64,000 bases of DNA from CAZNXJ01 sp964577115 (GCA_964577115.1 CAZNXJ010000026.1:1-64000), one strand, 5' to 3'; positions 36,093-46,900 are shown, counted from the stretch's first letter. The notes: generated by a model from the letters alone, not told the origin. Numbers and translations: made by a program.

Positions 36093-36127
36093 CCGCCGCG
36101 CACGGCACGGGGCCGTCACGCGGCGGC
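36093..36127. terminator. GC-rich hairpin between receiver and PHP genes
   Basis: CCGCCGCG and ACGGC segments on the left pair with GCCGT and CGCGGCGG on the right, with one two-base mismatch. It lies 36 bases after the receiver stop and 39 bases from the convergent gene's stop. No T-run is present, so its strength is uncertain. Confidence 0.4.
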
Positions 36128-36165
36128 GATGCATGGGCATGCTCTCGGGGCTTGCTCTGTCGTGG

Positions 36166-38688
36166 TTAGAGCGGCAGAGGGAAGTCGAGCAGGTCGCCGT
36201 TCGGTTGGAAGCCGTTCCCGTCCACATCGACGAAGATGGGATTTGCGACCGCGGTGGGGGCTTGCTTGCCCCATGAGGGGCCCATGACTTCACCCAGCTC
36301 GAGCCCCTCGCCGGCCGCCGCGACGATGATGTGCGTGTCGGCGCCGAGCTTCACCGGCAGCTCGGCCTGAAAGCGCACCGTCTCGTTCGAAAACCGTTCG
36401 GGGTGTTCGCGTCGCGTGAAGTTCAGGTCCTCGGCAGGCCGCCCGTTCAAAAATACCTGCACGCGGTTGATATCGAACCAGTTCGGACACTGTACGCGCA
36501 CGCGCAGCACGGCCTCGCCACCCGGCACGGCGACCTCGTCGCCCGGCCCCACAGTTTTTCCGTCGTTCGTCACGAGCGAGACTTCGAGGAAAGGCCCGTT
36601 GCTCATCACCAGCCATCCCTTGCTCGCCGATTCGACCATCTCGGCCACGGAAATTTGAGCCGGGTCGTCGGTCGAGCTGCGAACGAAGTTGAACAGCCCG
36701 CCGGAACCGTGGAAGTTGTAATGCGAGTCCGTGTTCACAACACCCGGCGCGCGGTAACCGAGGTTCAGCATCTGCATCCAGTGAAAAATCGCCTTCGCCC
36801 GCTGCGCATCGAACTCGGGGGTTCCCGGCCGCAGCAGGATCGACTCGAGCGGATGGACTTCGATCACATCCATGAACTGGAACATTTCGGCAAATCCGCC
36901 ATCCGGCGTGCCATCCATATCGCGATCACCAATCATCTGAACGAGGTTGGGATGGTTGATTTGCACGAGCTTCTCCGCGCCGCCGCTGTCCCACATCGCA
37001 AGCCGCTCGATCTGCACGATCGGATTTTCATCCGTCAGCGGTGCTCCGTTGTCCTGCGTGCGCGGCACAGGCACCAGCGGGAATGCGTTCTGATGATTGA
37101 TCGGCAGAGGGTTGCCGGTCAGCTCGAGGCCACTGCATGTCGCCAGGAAACGTTCGGCATTCAGTTGACGCAAGTGCGGCACGTAAGACGAGATCCGATT
37201 GTGCTCGGTGCACGGAGCAAACTCGATGTGTTCGCCGAGCAGATTCAGCACGCGCCCGCGCTGGCTGGCCGTGTTGTCGCCGGATGGAGTCGAATGGCTG
37301 TGGAAGTCGGCGGTGACCCACCCCGTCGTATCGACCGAACGATGCAGGCGCGCCGTAAGCTCGGTTGTTTCGCCGGCTCGCACTTCGATCGTTTCACGCA
37401 CCACGTCGTATTCGGGACCCAGGCTGACAATAACCTGGTACTTACCGGGACCGATGGCCTGGCGGAAGCGGCCGTTGGCCGTGTAGCGCAGGTTCTTCAC
37501 TGCCGCCGTCGCGCTATCTGGTCCGAAGTCCGGCGTTTCGGTGCCGTCGATCCCGTGGAATGCCACCTTGCACGGAGTCGGCTGGCCCTGCTCGTCGGTA
37601 ATGCGCGCCCGCACGTAGCCGCTGGCCGGTAGCGTGCAAACCAGTTCGTTGGGTCCTTCGCTGAGCACCTTGATGGCCGTGCTTTGCTCCGGGCGCCCGA
37701 TGGCCGACGCGGTCACCTGATAATCGCCCGCAGGCAGGTACGTCCGGAGTTCTCCGCCTCGCGGCGTTCGAGCCGTCGCTACCAGCTGGCCGTCGCGCTG
37801 GACTTTCACGAGCGCCTGCCCAATCGGGCCGTTCGAATCCTCAATTCGCAGCGTGACTGGAATCACCGCTTCGCCCAGCAGCTGCCCCGCCTGGCCGACT
37901 AGGGCGAGCTGGTTGGCGGCCACGAGCAAGCGCCGCTGAAGCGTGACTTCGCCACCCGCCGGGATTTCGACTGCCGACGAGCCGTCCCGAGGGTACTCGA
38001 TCACGACGCCCCGGGTGCCCGACTGAGAAACGGAACGTTCCAGCGGCTGAATGCCGTAGGCCTGGCGGAACCATTCGTCGTGCGCCCAGAAGAGATTGCG
38101 TCCGGCATCGATGCCGAACGTAAACGTGCGGTCGGCACGGACCGTATCGCGCAATTCTTCGCGAATGGGCTGGTCCGACTCGTTGCGGTAAATCGTCTCG
38201 ACCAGCAGATACGGTTGATTGTCTTCGATCGTGTAACGGACGGTCACGCGAGGTTTGCCGGCAGCCGGCTCCGCGGTGCACGAAACGCGGATTTGGCGGC
38301 CAGAAAGCGGCGCGGCGCCGTCGAGTTCGCGCGGTTGACCGTCGACTTCGACGACCAGGGAGTCGGACGAGGTGAAGCGATAGGCGGCCGAAGCGGGATA
38401 GAACGCGCTGAGCTGATCGTTCGGGCGACTACGCTCGGTAAAATCGATCACGGCGAAGCCGACATTGCGCACCGTCATGTTTGCGTTGCGTGTCGGCAAG
38501 GGATCGCCAATCACTGCCACTACCTGCTCGTTGCGAAGTACCAGGTCGCCGTATATGGCATCGACTTCCTTGCCGCGAGGAACGACGCCGCGCCAGGCGG
38601 ATGAGTTCAGCCGAACGACTTCGGCTGCTCCGGCTTGCAGCGTCCCTAAGGCCAAGGTACAGACGGTCAGCAACACAGTCGCGCGCAT
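36166..38688 (-). CDS. Exported CehA/McbA-type PHP metallohydrolase
   Basis: This 840-residue exported protein has a signal peptide (cleaved near AGAA-E, residue 22). Beta-rich domains of unknown type and a carboxypeptidase-regulatory-like Ig domain (ARITDEQGQPTPCKVAFHG) follow. The PHP metal-dependent hydrolase domain starts at about residue 461 with DFHSHSTPSGDN. Candidate metal ligands are HSHS, TEHNR, INHPN and NTDSHYNFHG. CehA/McbA relatives hydrolyse carbamate or phosphoester-type bonds; the substrate here is unknown. It is transcribed alone and divergently from the oxidoreductase gene. Confidence 0.88.
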   Translation of the reverse strand: MRATVLLTVCTLALGTLQAGAAEVVRLNSSAWRGVVPRGKEVDAIYGDLVLRNEQVVAVIGDPLPTRNANMTVRNVGFAVIDFTERSRPNDQLSAFYPASAAYRFTSSDSLVVEVDGQPRELDGAAPLSGRQIRVSCTAEPAAGKPRVTVRYTIEDNQPYLLVETIYRNESDQPIREELRDTVRADRTFTFGIDAGRNLFWAHDEWFRQAYGIQPLERSVSQSGTRGVVIEYPRDGSSAVEIPAGGEVTLQRRLLVAANQLALVGQAGQLLGEAVIPVTLRIEDSNGPIGQALVKVQRDGQLVATARTPRGGELRTYLPAGDYQVTASAIGRPEQSTAIKVLSEGPNELVCTLPASGYVRARITDEQGQPTPCKVAFHGIDGTETPDFGPDSATAAVKNLRYTANGRFRQAIGPGKYQVIVSLGPEYDVVRETIEVRAGETTELTARLHRSVDTTGWVTADFHSHSTPSGDNTASQRGRVLNLLGEHIEFAPCTEHNRISSYVPHLRQLNAERFLATCSGLELTGNPLPINHQNAFPLVPVPRTQDNGAPLTDENPIVQIERLAMWDSGGAEKLVQINHPNLVQMIGDRDMDGTPDGGFAEMFQFMDVIEVHPLESILLRPGTPEFDAQRAKAIFHWMQMLNLGYRAPGVVNTDSHYNFHGSGGLFNFVRSSTDDPAQISVAEMVESASKGWLVMSNGPFLEVSLVTNDGKTVGPGDEVAVPGGEAVLRVRVQCPNWFDINRVQVFLNGRPAEDLNFTRREHPERFSNETVRFQAELPVKLGADTHIIVAAAGEGLELGEVMGPSWGKQAPTAVANPIFVDVDGNGFQPNGDLLDFPLPL

Positions 38689-38768
38689 GGTATTCGGCTC
38701 CCCATGAGTTTGATCATCATCGTGCGCTTCGAGTGCACTTTCGCAATGCTTGCCGAGTATGTGGCACT

Positions 38769-38798
38769 ATTGTGCAGCGTTCGGTCGCCGAATGCCAA
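38769..38798 (-). promoter_or_regulatory. Candidate promoter with dyad for the PHP hydrolase gene
   Basis: On the minus strand TTGGCA (38798-38793), an 18-base spacer and CACAAT (38774-38769) form a plausible promoter. The spacer contains a 5-3-5 dyad, TTCGGCGACCGAA, where a repressor could bind. It is one of few AT-containing stretches in this divergent region. Confidence 0.35.
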
Positions 38799-38822
38799 TA
38801 ATCTCTCCGAAGGACTTCGCCG

Positions 38823-39878
38823 ATGTTCCCTCTCACGTATTTGCCCGAGCGGCCGCAGTCGTACAACCCGCCAATCGGGCTGATTGGCTGCGGCTGGGTC
38901 ACCGACCGGCACTTGCGTGCATACCGCAGTGCCGGTTACTGCGTGGTAGCGCTCTGCGATCGCGCGATCGATCGAGCGCGCTGGCGGCAGGAGGAATTTT
39001 TTCCCGACGCGGACATCTACGACGACTACCGCCAGCTGCTCGCACGCGACGACATCGAAGTCGTCGACGTCACAACGCATCCGGGCGACCGGACGCCGAT
39101 CCTGATCGATGCACTGAACGCTGGCAAACACGTGCTCAGCCAGAAGCCCTTCGTGACGGATTTGACGGTGGGCGAGCAATTGATCGAACTGGCCGAGCGC
39201 AAGAACGTGAAGCTCGGCGTGCACCAGAACGGCCGATGGGCTCCCCATTTCAGCTACATCCGGCAGGCAATCGCGGCTGGACTTCTAGGGGAAGTCAGCG
39301 GCGTTCACATGTCGGTCCACTGGAATCATGGCTGGGTGGAAGGCACCGATTTCGAGAAAGTCCATCACCTGATCTTGTTCGATTACGCGATCCACTGGTT
39401 CGACATCGTGCGTTGCTTCCTTCCCGGACACCAGCCGCTTCGCGTGTTCGCGTCCATGACGCGCAGCCGTACGCAACGCGCGCGGCCCTGTCTGCTGGGA
39501 CAAGCATTGATTGAATTCGATGGAGCGCAGGCGTCGCTGGCGTTCGACGGCGATACGCGCGCGGGCAGCCAGGATCGCACGTACGTGGCGGGCAGCCAGG
39601 CCAGCGCCACCAGCCTCGGGGTGGCCGACGGCCCTCAGCGCGTGACGTTGATGTTTCCAGATTTCGAGTACACGCCCGTGCTCGAGGGACAGTGGATTCC
39701 AGACGCTTTCGCCGGTCCGATGGGCGAGTTGCTGCGGAGCATTGAAGAGAACCGGACGCCCTCGATTAACGCCCGCGACAACCTGCAAAGCCTCGCGCTG
39801 GCATTTGCCGCCGCGCGAAGCGCCGATACTCACCTGCCGGTTTTCCCGGGGGAAGTACGCACGCTCGAGACGCCGTGA
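38823..39878 (+). CDS. Gfo/Idh/MocA-family oxidoreductase
   Basis: This 351-residue NAD(P)-dependent sugar or inositol dehydrogenase-like protein has the N-terminal Rossmann motif IGLIGCGWVTDRHL (GxGxx-type, shortened), DVTTHPGDR, and KHVLSQKPF, in which the usual EKP is QKP. The C-terminal beta-sheet domain contains HWNHGWVEGTDFEKVHHL and FDYAIHWFDIVRCF, the helix that carries the catalytic-type His. GAAGGA nine bases upstream supports the ATG. The substrate is unknown. It converges on an exported protein gene. Confidence 0.92.
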   Translation: MFPLTYLPERPQSYNPPIGLIGCGWVTDRHLRAYRSAGYCVVALCDRAIDRARWRQEEFFPDADIYDDYRQLLARDDIEVVDVTTHPGDRTPILIDALNAGKHVLSQKPFVTDLTVGEQLIELAERKNVKLGVHQNGRWAPHFSYIRQAIAAGLLGEVSGVHMSVHWNHGWVEGTDFEKVHHLILFDYAIHWFDIVRCFLPGHQPLRVFASMTRSRTQRARPCLLGQALIEFDGAQASLAFDGDTRAGSQDRTYVAGSQASATSLGVADGPQRVTLMFPDFEYTPVLEGQWIPDAFAGPMGELLRSIEENRTPSINARDNLQSLALAFAAARSADTHLPVFPGEVRTLETP

Positions 39879-39910
39879 ATGCGAACGCCTAGGACGACGC
39901 GGGTCGAGCT

Positions 39911-41725
39911 TTACTCACGCCGCAGGCCGAACGTGATGTAATGTAGCCCGGTCGCGTTATTGATTCCCATCGAGCCGCTTGGTGCGAGGTACTTCGCGAT
40001 GACCTCAAACGGCGGGAGCGGGTTCTCCGTTAACGCTCGATTCACGGCGCCGAAGAACCGATTGTTCGCCGCCGCTTGCGATAGTCGATCACGCGTCGAA
40101 TTGGCATTGATAAAATCGTACATCGCGCGCAGGTTCTCCTCGGGGCGCGCGAAGCCGATGAGCCCCGGAGGCCGGTCGCCCGCATGCTGCGCAATGCGGT
40201 CGATGACGAACTGGAATTCCGGATCGTCCGCGAGCGACGTGCCTGGCTGGTTGCGCGTGACGATGCACTGCTCGATCAGCTTCGTGTTGTCCGAAAAGAC
40301 GAGGTGGTCGTCCAGCAGCATCACCGCCGGTTCAGGAATCCGAGTCAGCTCGGTATCCACGTTCCGTTGTGAGTTCTCGTTGTTCCCGCCGGCCCGGACG
40401 ACCTTGTAATAGGTTTCCGCGCCGTAGATGTGGCGTTCGAGCTGCTTGCCTTGCTTTTCGACAAACTTGTCGAAGATGGGGCGAAAGACAGCTGCATCGC
40501 GCACCTCGATGGCGATCAGCGTGGACTCGCTATTGAGTCGAATCGGCGGCTGAATGCGCGTCAGCATCGTCACTCGGCCCGTCAAATTCGGCAAAACCTC
40601 TTTCTCGAAATCGACTCCCAACGTGTAGGAGACACGCTCGCGAACGGCATTCGCGAACGCGCCTTCTTCGAACTGAATAATGTCATAGATCCGCGCCAGC
40701 TCGCCGAACGTTGTGGCGAAATCCCAGTACAGCGTCATGTAGCTCGCGACGTCCTCGGGAACCCACGGCTGCGGCGTCGGATCGCCCTCGCCCAGAGCGA
40801 CCATTTCGAGAACACCCGAGCGCGGGCTGTCCATCAGCACGTGCATGTGTGTGATTGAATCGAACTCTTCGGTTGCCAGAACCACACTTCCTCCCAAGCC
40901 GGCAAGTCCATCAAGGCCCAGGGGCACGAGCAGCGCGAGGCCGATCTGAGCGCCTGCGTTACCTGCGCCAGCGCTGCGAAACAGCTGGAGCGGATCGGCG
41001 TACCAACTGATTTGCGGCCGCTCGTCCCGAGTGCCGACGGACTGCGCCATGATCGTTCGGAAACGCCGGTTCTCGGCGAGCGTCCTCACGTCACTCCGGC
41101 CGTCCCACATGTCGAGCAGCAGTTTGATGATGTCAAGATCGCTGGCAAACAGCGCCACGCCTTCGCGCGTACAGATATGCAGGCCGCGGTTACGGGCGCC
41201 GCTGAGCGTCGTGATCTCGTGATCACCGTGCTGTTCAAACGTGAGATTCGACCCCCGTTGGCCTGCTTCCTCAAAGGCGCGGCCGAGCAGCTTGTCGAAC
41301 TCCGGCATGCGATCCTTGACGTCAATAATCACCGCCAGTTGCGGACGCCGCTCGGGCGGCGCGATGACGGCGAAACAAAGTTCGCCTTGCGGAATCGCGA
41401 GCAGTTCGTCGAGCGTCAGCCCGACTTTGTCCTCGATCTCGCGAAAGGCTTCCTGAGCCGAGCCATAAAGGTTCTGGACGAGCGGAGCAACTTGCGGGTC
41501 TTGGAACATGCGGCCGATCGACGTTTCCTGAAACTTCGCCACCGTCTCCTGGGCGTCGCCCACACGGACGTAAACGACTGTCGTGTCGGGAAGCATCTGC
41601 GGTGCAGGTGGACGTTCCGCGCGCGCGGAAGTCGCCAACAGGCTGAATTGCACAGAGCCCAACGCCGCTATGGTCCAGAGCAAGCGCTGGGCGACGAGCG
41701 CTCGGCGCCAAGATTTCGAAACCAT
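39911..41725 (-). CDS. Exported protein of unknown function (DUF3352-like layout)
   Basis: This 604-residue protein has a signal peptide (LLWTIAALGSVQFSLLATSARA, split: LLWTIAALGSVQFSL, cleaved at ARA-E). The rest is a soluble alpha/beta protein, with PDTTVVYVRVGDAQET and FCAVIAPP-like LCFAVIAPPERRPQLAVI. Such 'TVVYVRV ... DLLGR AFEEA' organisation recalls the DUF3352 family of planctomycetes and cyanobacteria, which has no known activity. No catalytic motif is seen. It lies alone between convergent and divergent neighbours. Confidence 0.75.
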   Translation of the reverse strand: MVSKSWRRALVAQRLLWTIAALGSVQFSLLATSARAERPPAPQMLPDTTVVYVRVGDAQETVAKFQETSIGRMFQDPQVAPLVQNLYGSAQEAFREIEDKVGLTLDELLAIPQGELCFAVIAPPERRPQLAVIIDVKDRMPEFDKLLGRAFEEAGQRGSNLTFEQHGDHEITTLSGARNRGLHICTREGVALFASDLDIIKLLLDMWDGRSDVRTLAENRRFRTIMAQSVGTRDERPQISWYADPLQLFRSAGAGNAGAQIGLALLVPLGLDGLAGLGGSVVLATEEFDSITHMHVLMDSPRSGVLEMVALGEGDPTPQPWVPEDVASYMTLYWDFATTFGELARIYDIIQFEEGAFANAVRERVSYTLGVDFEKEVLPNLTGRVTMLTRIQPPIRLNSESTLIAIEVRDAAVFRPIFDKFVEKQGKQLERHIYGAETYYKVVRAGGNNENSQRNVDTELTRIPEPAVMLLDDHLVFSDNTKLIEQCIVTRNQPGTSLADDPEFQFVIDRIAQHAGDRPPGLIGFARPEENLRAMYDFINANSTRDRLSQAAANNRFFGAVNRALTENPLPPFEVIAKYLAPSGSMGINNATGLHYITFGLRRE

Positions 41726-42137
41726 GGACGATCACCCGTGTTGAATAATTAGGTTGGAGACGCCGTTCTGCGCGACGCGCCGGTACGCGGCGCGAACGAT
41801 CGGAGGGAAAGCAAGGACGTCAAGGGACGGTCCCATCCGTCAGGCCCCGCCCATTGCCCGTGCATGGAGTATGCCGAGCTTCTCCGACCGGCGCAGCGAT
41901 CCTCGCTTAACTACCCTCTAGATCCCGCGGCGGTTTCAAGCCACCTTCGGGGCGGTGCCGGTTAGGTAGAACGGCTAGACTATTCGCCGCCGAAACGTTG
42001 CCCTTGGGCCCCACACAAGGCACACTAAGAGAAAAGCTGGGAATTTTCACGCGGCGGGGCGAGCGGCGGGGCGGCGCGCGACGATGGAGAATCGGGGCGG
42101 ATTAGCCTCCGCATAAGCCACATACAAGGTGACTGCC
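41726..42137. other. 412-base divergent intergenic region
   Basis: I see no gene here. Presumed promoters of the DUF3352-like gene (minus) and the BON-domain gene (plus) lie here, but no box pair stands out. The DNA is less GC-rich around 41900-42050 than elsewhere. Confidence 0.5.
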
Positions 42138-42905
42138 ATGACTCACAAATGGATGATCGCGACGATCCTCGCCGTTTCCTTGACCGGCTCACAGGCACTG
42201 GCGCAAGGCACGTTCGGAAATCGAACCGTCGGAGGCGGCATCCAAGGCAGCTCTAGCCGCGTCAACCGCAATGCCGGGCTCGAACAGACCGGGCAGGTGC
42301 AGTCCGCCGGCGCTGTACAGCGCACGCAGCAGGCCTTTGTGGGAGCGAGCGGTGAGACAATGAACCCCGGTATTCGCAGCCTCGCCGGATCCGGCGCCAC
42401 CGGCGGCGTCCCGGGCTTCACAGGCGGGTCGCTCGGGACCGGCCTCGGTGGTTTTCGCGGCGGAGGACTCGGCGGCTTGGGAGGACTGGGCGGCCTTGGG
42501 GGCATCGGCGGGCTCGGTGGCATCGGCCTCCGCGGCGGCCTCGGCGGCCTGGGTGGCATCGGCGGACTCGGCCGCGGCCTGAACACGTTTGGCCAGTTCG
42601 GAGCTCAGACCGGCGTAGGTGCCCAGGGCCAACGGCAGATTCGCACTTCGGTCCGTATCGGCCCGGGGGTGAACATGCCGGTGATGGGCGCTCGTGTCCA
42701 AAGCTTCGAAAGCCGGCTCTCCCGCATCCCGTCACTCAGCGCGACGGACCAGGTTGACGTGAAAATGGATGGGGCCACTGCTGTTCTGACTGGTGCCGTT
42801 GCCAGCCAGCGGGATCGTGAGTTACTGGCTCGCTTAATCTTGCTGGAGCCGGGTGTACGCGATGTCCGGAATGAGCTGGAAGTGAACCCGGATCTGGTGC
42901 GCTGA
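42138..42905 (+). CDS. Exported Gly-rich BON-domain protein
   Basis: This 255-residue envelope protein has a signal peptide (IATILAVSLTGSQALA-Q). A low-complexity region follows, with about residues 98-150 made of GGL/GGI repeats. The C-terminal BON domain, about residues 190-255, has IPSLSATDQVDVKMDGATA and GVRDVRNELEV. BON domains bind phospholipid or mediate periplasmic assembly. ATG 42138 follows AAGGTG with good spacing; an in-frame GTG at 42129 is less likely. Its last 170 bases run antisense to the end of the lipoprotein gene. Confidence 0.85.
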   Translation: MTHKWMIATILAVSLTGSQALAQGTFGNRTVGGGIQGSSSRVNRNAGLEQTGQVQSAGAVQRTQQAFVGASGETMNPGIRSLAGSGATGGVPGFTGGSLGTGLGGFRGGGLGGLGGLGGLGGIGGLGGIGLRGGLGGLGGIGGLGRGLNTFGQFGAQTGVGAQGQRQIRTSVRIGPGVNMPVMGARVQSFESRLSRIPSLSATDQVDVKMDGATAVLTGAVASQRDRELLARLILLEPGVRDVRNELEVNPDLVR

Positions 42906-43746
42906 AGCCAGCCGCTGCGACGGGGCCAGACGCATGCGGAGCAGCCGGGTATCCTGTCGCCTGCGGAGGGGGGGCCCCAGCCGTCATGACCGGCGAGGTT
43001 GCCTGTTCGGGAACAACCGGCGCGTTGGCCATGCGTTTGGCCATGGTCTGCGGAAGCGTGATCGTTGTCGTACGCGCTCGGCGTCGCTCGCGCGCTGCCA
43101 TCAGCTCCGCATAGGTCGTCGGGTGGGTTCCAGCGTCAGTTTCAACCTCCTCCACTCGCATGGAAAGCTCGCGCTGGCGCCGTTCTTCGCGCTCGACCAG
43201 AAAGTCGGGCTTCGGGCCTTGAAGCACGTTGATGGAGGGCTGGCCGATGACGCGGTGGCCATTCGTTGACGTAAACACCGGCACCAGGCTTACCGCGCGG
43301 TACTGCGATTCTCCGGTATCCCACGGAATCCAGATACTGTACGACGCCCCGATTTCGGTCGGCGTGAAGTGCTGCGTGAACTGTTCGGGTGTGAATCCGA
43401 ACCGCCGATCCGGGACCGTGTGCGCTTTCTGCGGATCGGTATCGTCGTATCCATACACGATCAACTGGCCGTCGACCGGGATGGCTTTATCTTCATTATT
43501 GTAGAAGTAGATGCGCCCACCGAACCCGCGCGTGGGAGGTTTACCCGGCACGGTCAGTACGTCGGGCGTCCAGATCACGGCCATACGCGCCGGCCGGCCG
43601 TACGCGCTTTCCTGAACTTCCGGCTGTTTTTTGCTCAGCGGGTTTTTCCAATCCCAGCCTGTCTTGCTATCGCCGAACGTGCTGCAACCGCCGGCGGCTA
43701 GTGCGGCCGCGATGCAGCTCAGCCAGATCCAACTTTTGCTCGACAT
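42736..43746 (-). CDS. Probable lipoprotein at the 3' end of the secretion cluster
   Basis: This 336-residue protein has a hydrophobic leader ending in AAGGC (Cys21), a weak lipobox. A domain with RPARMAVIWTPDVLTVPGKP and GFGGRIYFYNNEDKAIPVDG follows, then a Pro/Ala-rich C-terminus. I do not recognise a named family, but similar sequences are common in Planctomycetes next to secretin genes. It could be a pilotin-like factor for the upstream secretin, a guess from position alone. Its C-terminal 56 codons are antisense to the BON gene, an unusual overlap. Confidence 0.72.
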   Translation of the reverse strand: MSSKSWIWLSCIAAALAAGGCSTFGDSKTGWDWKNPLSKKQPEVQESAYGRPARMAVIWTPDVLTVPGKPPTRGFGGRIYFYNNEDKAIPVDGQLIVYGYDDTDPQKAHTVPDRRFGFTPEQFTQHFTPTEIGASYSIWIPWDTGESQYRAVSLVPVFTSTNGHRVIGQPSINVLQGPKPDFLVEREERRQRELSMRVEEVETDAGTHPTTYAELMAARERRRARTTTITLPQTMAKRMANAPVVPEQATSPVMTAGAPPPQATGYPAAPHASGPVAAAGFSAPDPGSLPAHSGHRVHPAPARLSEPVTHDPAGWQRHQSEQQWPHPFSRQPGPSR

Positions 43747-43908
43747 ACAGCGCTTCCCGATACAGGGCCTCGCGTGTCGCTCGCCTGGTCGTCATCCTGC
43801 GAGGGGCACGCGGCGGGCATGGGTTCTCGAATCGTTCGCCCGTGGCTCGGGCCGCACCCACGCAGCGGGGTTGGCACCGAGCGACGACGTGGCGGGAATT
43901 ACCTCACC

Positions 43909-46900
43909 TCAGAAGGACGGCGCCGGTGGATACTGAGGCGGTCTTCCTGCCATTTCCGGAGCGGGCGCCACCCATGTTCGCCATGGCAGTTCACGCGGCC
44001 GAGCTCCGAAGCCGCCGGGTGGGGGCACCGCGTCAGGCGGGCTGCCCGGCAGGGATTCTGGCGGAAACGGTTCCGCGGGCAGCGGCGGGCCGTACATCGG
44101 ATCGCCCGGTAGCGGCTGACCCTGCAGCGTTTCGGGGACCAATGGGCCGTTGGGCATCGGACCGCAGCCGGTCGGATCGAGATCCGGGAAGATCAGCGGC
44201 GCGACGGGCGGACCCCAGAGACCATGGCCTCCGCTCAGCCCCACGTCGCCATGCATCTCGACGACGTCGCCCAAGCACCAGCTCATCCGCTGTGATTCGA
44301 CGTACTTCAGCCAGTCGTAATCTGCGTCTTCCTTGACGATGTACGGTGTCATGAAGATCAGCAGCTCTCGGCGCTCCTCCGATTCCGCGTCGAACCGGAA
44401 CAGCCGACCCAGGACGGGGATGTCGCTGACGAACGGTACGCGGCGTGATCGGACGGCTCGGTTCTTCGTGATCAGACCGGCGAAGATGACCGTTTGGCCC
44501 GAATGAGCGCTGATCGTGGTTTGGGCCGTCGTCGTGTTGATCTGCGGCGAGTTGATGACTTGCCCGGTGTCCGTGATCGCGACCGGGATACCTTGAGCAA
44601 TATCGCCGACTTCCGAGTTTTCGGCGTCGATATTCATCACGACCAATCCGTCCTGGTTGATGCGCGGTTGGATTCGCAGCAACAGACCGACGTCCACGTC
44701 CGCTGTCTGTGTTTGCGTACCACCTTGCGGGTTAATCGTGCTGCCCGTGACGCGCGGCACGCGAGCACCGACCTGAACGAACGCCACTTGGTTGTCGAGC
44801 GCCATGACCTGCGGGCGGCTGAGCACCTGGAGGCGGCCGGCGTCTTGTAGCGCCCGGACCAGGATGCTGATCGACTCGCTCGCCGCCGACAGCACGAGGC
44901 CGCCGTAGCCGAGGTTTGCACTCGAGCGACCAAGGCCGAACGTGCTGATCGACTGGCCGGCTAGATCTTCCCGCCCGTAAGTCGAGTTGTTCGGCAGACC
45001 GGCGCCGTTGAAGTTAAACCCGGGCATCGACGAGACGCCGGGTATCCCACGGTCGAAGAGCAGCGAATCCTGCAGACCCAGCTCGACACCAAACTCGAAG
45101 TCGTCCGTCAGCAACACCTCGCAGATCATGACCTGCACCATCACCATGGGCGGGCGGAAGTCGAGGTCTTCAATGATCTGAAGCACCTGTTCGTAGTAAC
45201 GTGGCGTGACGCTCACGATCAGGCTGTTACTGACCAGTTCCGGAACGACCACCACCTGGCGATCGATCTGCTCGATCGGGCTGACCGCCTGGTTGAGCTG
45301 TAGCTGTTGCAGGAAGATTTGCTGCTGCGTGATAAGAAACTGGCTAATCGAGTTGGCAACGTCCAGGGCCGGCGCGTTCTTCAGCCGGTACACGAACATC
45401 TTGCGTGTTTCGACGTCGCTTTCGTCCAAACGCAGCAGGAGGATTTCGACGACCTCCAGGTCGCCCGTCGAACCGGATGCAATGATGCTGTTGGTTCGCG
45501 CATCCACTGCGAAGCGCAGTGGAATCAGTGAGCTTTCCCCGGTCCCGCCGGCGCTCGCGGTTTGCAAATCGCCAAACACTTGCCGCAGGGTTTGACCGAG
45601 CTGACCTTGGCCTGCCGTGACTTGCTGGCCGAAGAGCTGCTGGAGCATGATCGCCAGACTCGTCGCGTCGCCGTTCTCGATCTCAAACACCTTGATCTGC
45701 GCCGCGGCGTCGGGAGCCTGGTCGAGTTGCCGGATAAGCTCGGCGATGAGGTCCATACTATGTTCGGGCCCGCGAACAATCAGTGCGTTCGTGTTCGGAT
45801 CCGCGGTGACCCCAACATCGGTCAAGACGCCCGATTCGATGATGCGGCGTTCGGCGGTGTCCAACCCCACGATTGTCAATCGCGTGGATGGTTGCGTCGC
45901 ATTCTGTTGTTGTTGCTGAGCGACCTGCGGAGCTTGCTGTCCGGGAACGGTCACGGGGGAATTCGTAATGGCGCCTTGTAGAATGGGCGCGAGGTCCACG
46001 GCCAGCGTGTTTTGCAACCGGAAGATGCGAATCGTATGCGACGCCAGCGGCGCTTCTTTGTCGATGCTGCGGATGAACAGGCTGACTTCGGCCAGGTCGC
46101 GTGGCGAGGCCTGAACGATCAGCGCGTTGGTACGGTAGTCGGCGAGCACTCGAGCTCGGGTGCCGAGTGCCGGACGCAGTTCGCCCGTTGCTGCCGGTGC
46201 ACCCGCGGTGGCACCGCCGGGCTGATTGACGAAGAAGCCCCGCACTAGCCGTTCAGCGTCAATCGCCGAAATATGCCGCAGCGGGAAAACCTTGAGCTGC
46301 GTGGCCGGCGGCACGTCGTGATCGAGCTTCGCAATCAGCTCGAGCACTGGTTGCATGGCTTCCAAGCGGCCGATCAGCAGCAAGGCATTGGGTTTGTCGA
46401 GCGACGTGATGCTCAGCGGCCCCTGCCGCGGCGCGAACACATCGTTGTAGAGCTCGATGATGAGCGTGGCGAGTGCCTGGCTGTTGAGATGCTGGAGCGG
46501 GACGATTTCGATCTGCGGCTGAAGCGTTTGGCTCTGCCGCTCGATCTCGGCGATGATTCGCTGAACGCGCTGTACATCCCGTTCGCGGCCAATCAGCACG
46601 ATGACGCCAAGTTCCGGGATGAACTCAATGCGCACGTCACCGAGGAGGCCGGCCTCGTCGAGCGCTTCGAGCGCCAGCCCGGCCTCGTCGGTTCCCGGAC
46701 GAGCGATCGCGGGCACGTCGGGTTCGTCGCCTTCCTCAGGCTCGAACTCCGGCATCTCCGGCTGCTCGTCTTCGTCCACGGGCTGTTCGTTTTCCAGTGG
46801 CAATTGGTCGGGTGGCTGAAGGTCGGCGTCCTCCGCTTCCGGCGGCTGAGCGGCCGCGGCGGTACGCATGGCCTGCTGAAGCATGCTGACGGCATATCCC

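Noticed and set aside
36331..37632. 433-codon plus-strand frame opposite the PHP hydrolase
   Set aside because: His/Arg-rich sequence without a start signal, opposite a gene with visible PHP metal motifs.
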